Shown in pieces: positions 63,328 through 64,000 of a stretch of 64,000 nucleotides of DNA (its first letter is position 1; every line of letters begins with the position of its first letter). The DNA comes from Chryseosolibacter indicum (lineage in GTDB: Bacteria; Bacteroidota; Bacteroidia; Cytophagales; Cyclobacteriaceae). The position numbers and the translations under genes were made by a program. Where the stretch lies: assembly GCF_018598585.1 (NCBI RefSeq), contig NZ_JAHESD010000010.1, positions 48,909-112,908 on the forward strand, given 5' to 3'. The notes below the pieces were generated by a model, which was given only the letters and a program-made list of their open reading frames with translations, was not told the origin of the DNA and ran no database searches.

Positions 63328-63984
63328 CTAGACAAGTATCATGCACCCTAGATCAAGAGTCGAGAAGCAAGCATCTCTACTAAAACGCTTCTCTACCAGC
63401 TCCATAAACTCATGGAACTCTTTACTCTCCTGATCCCAATTCAAAGAGTGTCTTTCAAGATATCTCACTGCAGCTTTCATATCGGGGAGTTGATCAATTT
63501 CATCTATTGCACGACTAAATGAGTCAAAGTCGCCATAGAATAGAACCTTCGTAAACATGAACTTTTGATTAATCGAAAGATGATCTTTTATCTTTGCGAT
63601 CTTCCTCAGGTTATCCATTACCGCCGGGCGTTGTGATGAAGTCAACTGGTCGTTTAGCGTCGACTTGTTACTCACATTGCTAACCTGAGGTTCAGGTTTA
63701 GCTGCCGGAACATTTACAGATTCTTTGTAAGTATTTACTCGTTCACTCGGCTTAGACTGATAAAAACTTGCTGGGTTTAGTGGTATTACATCCGAAAACT
63801 TTTCGATATAATCATCAAGATCTTCGGGCGTAAAATTTACTTCTTCTAAAATCTGATCCAGAACAGCAAAGGCTTCATTACCCACTACTTCTCTTATCCC
63901 CTTTTCCTCAAGTCGGAACAGCATGCGCTCTAGCGGGGCCGTGTTTACTTTCCGATAGTTAATCTCTTCTGTAAAAGCTTCCAT
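63328..63984 (-). CDS. Conserved hypothetical protein
   Basis: 218 residues, apparently complete, ATG 63984. It has no signal peptide or membrane helix. The N-terminal third is helical and acidic, the middle is a low-complexity linker rich in Ser, Asn, Val and Pro. The C-terminal part (about 130-215) has LRKIAKIKDHLSINQKFMFTKVLFYGDFDSFSRAIDEIDQL and AVRYLERHSLNWD. I recall this C-terminal pattern (an 'I-N-x-(K/R)-F-MF...LF-GD' element) from many Bacteroidota proteins of unknown function. It converges on rodA. Confidence 0.75.
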   Translation of the reverse strand: MEAFTEEINYRKVNTAPLERMLFRLEEKGIREVVGNEAFAVLDQILEEVNFTPEDLDDYIEKFSDVIPLNPASFYQSKPSERVNTYKESVNVPAAKPEPQVSNVSNKSTLNDQLTSSQRPAVMDNLRKIAKIKDHLSINQKFMFTKVLFYGDFDSFSRAIDEIDQLPDMKAAVRYLERHSLNWDQESKEFHEFMELVEKRFSRDACFSTLDLGCMILV

Positions 63985-64000
63985 TTCACGTGTATTATTC

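Noticed and set aside
1..64000. Phage, defence island, insertion sequence or biosynthetic cluster
   Set aside because: No integrase, transposase, restriction, toxin-antitoxin, NRPS or PKS proteins are visible; gene content is chromosomal core and catabolism.

Overview
The window reads as chromosome of a free-living Bacteroidota, most likely Cytophagales or a relative. The grounds are SprB-type repeats, two SusC/Oar-like TonB-dependent receptors with carboxypeptidase-regulatory N-terminal domains, a BatD protein, PD40/OmpA proteins, AT-rich intergenic DNA, few Shine-Dalgarno sites, and several TAnnTTTG -7 boxes of the Bacteroidota promoter type. The taxon is inferred from gene families only. 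I saw no phage, insertion sequence, plasmid function, CRISPR array, rRNA or tRNA.

Layout. 1-11.5 kb: edge fragment of an endonuclease/exonuclease/phosphatase protein, an Nfu iron-sulfur scaffold, a dicarboxylate/glutamate symporter, chorismate synthase, BatD, small membrane proteins (DUF2752, TM2), epoxyqueuosine reductase, and a divergent pair (sugar nucleotidyltransferase-like protein and FucP-type sugar porter) around a perfect 18-bp palindrome. 11.6-18.3 kb: a 2,234-residue exported protein with 27 SprB-like repeats of about 76 residues and a C-terminal OmpA-like peptidoglycan-binding domain. 18.7-29.8 kb: NAD salvage (nadR-pnuC) next to a split kynurenine-pathway cluster. It holds an aminomuconate-semialdehyde-type dehydrogenase, an SDR protein without the usual YxxxK, 3-hydroxyanthranilate dioxygenase, kynureninase, kynurenine 3-monooxygenase and an MpaB/Lcp-like oxygenase; an ogt gene and an OmpA/PD40 protein are interleaved. 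29.9-38.5 kb: MltF-like lytic transglycosylase, DUF4397 lipoprotein with an Oar-like receptor, and a large M14 peptidase. 38.5-43.3 kb: hemB, MoxR ATPase, pyrH-frr, and a biotin carrier protein.

43.4-64 kb: a promoter and TPP riboswitch in front of a TonB-dependent receptor (probable thiamine-compound uptake), a UbiA-family prenyltransferase, purN, a thioesterase, homogentisate dioxygenase, a C-terminal processing protease, an ScdA-like hemerythrin protein, ruvX, def, and a methionine/glutamine-type aminotransferase plus omega-amidase pair separated by a long GC-rich inverted repeat. The end holds purH and the cell-shape operon mreB-mreC-mreD-mrdA-rodA.

The most unusual items are the paired loss of cysteines in adjacent SprB repeats, the joining of a very long SprB array to an OmpA anchor, an 11-bp-phased minisatellite before kynU, the LacI-like palindrome at the sugar locus, and the 54.75-54.85 kb inverted repeat. 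No complete new defence, mobile or biosynthetic system is evident; most of the window is ordinary housekeeping and catabolism.
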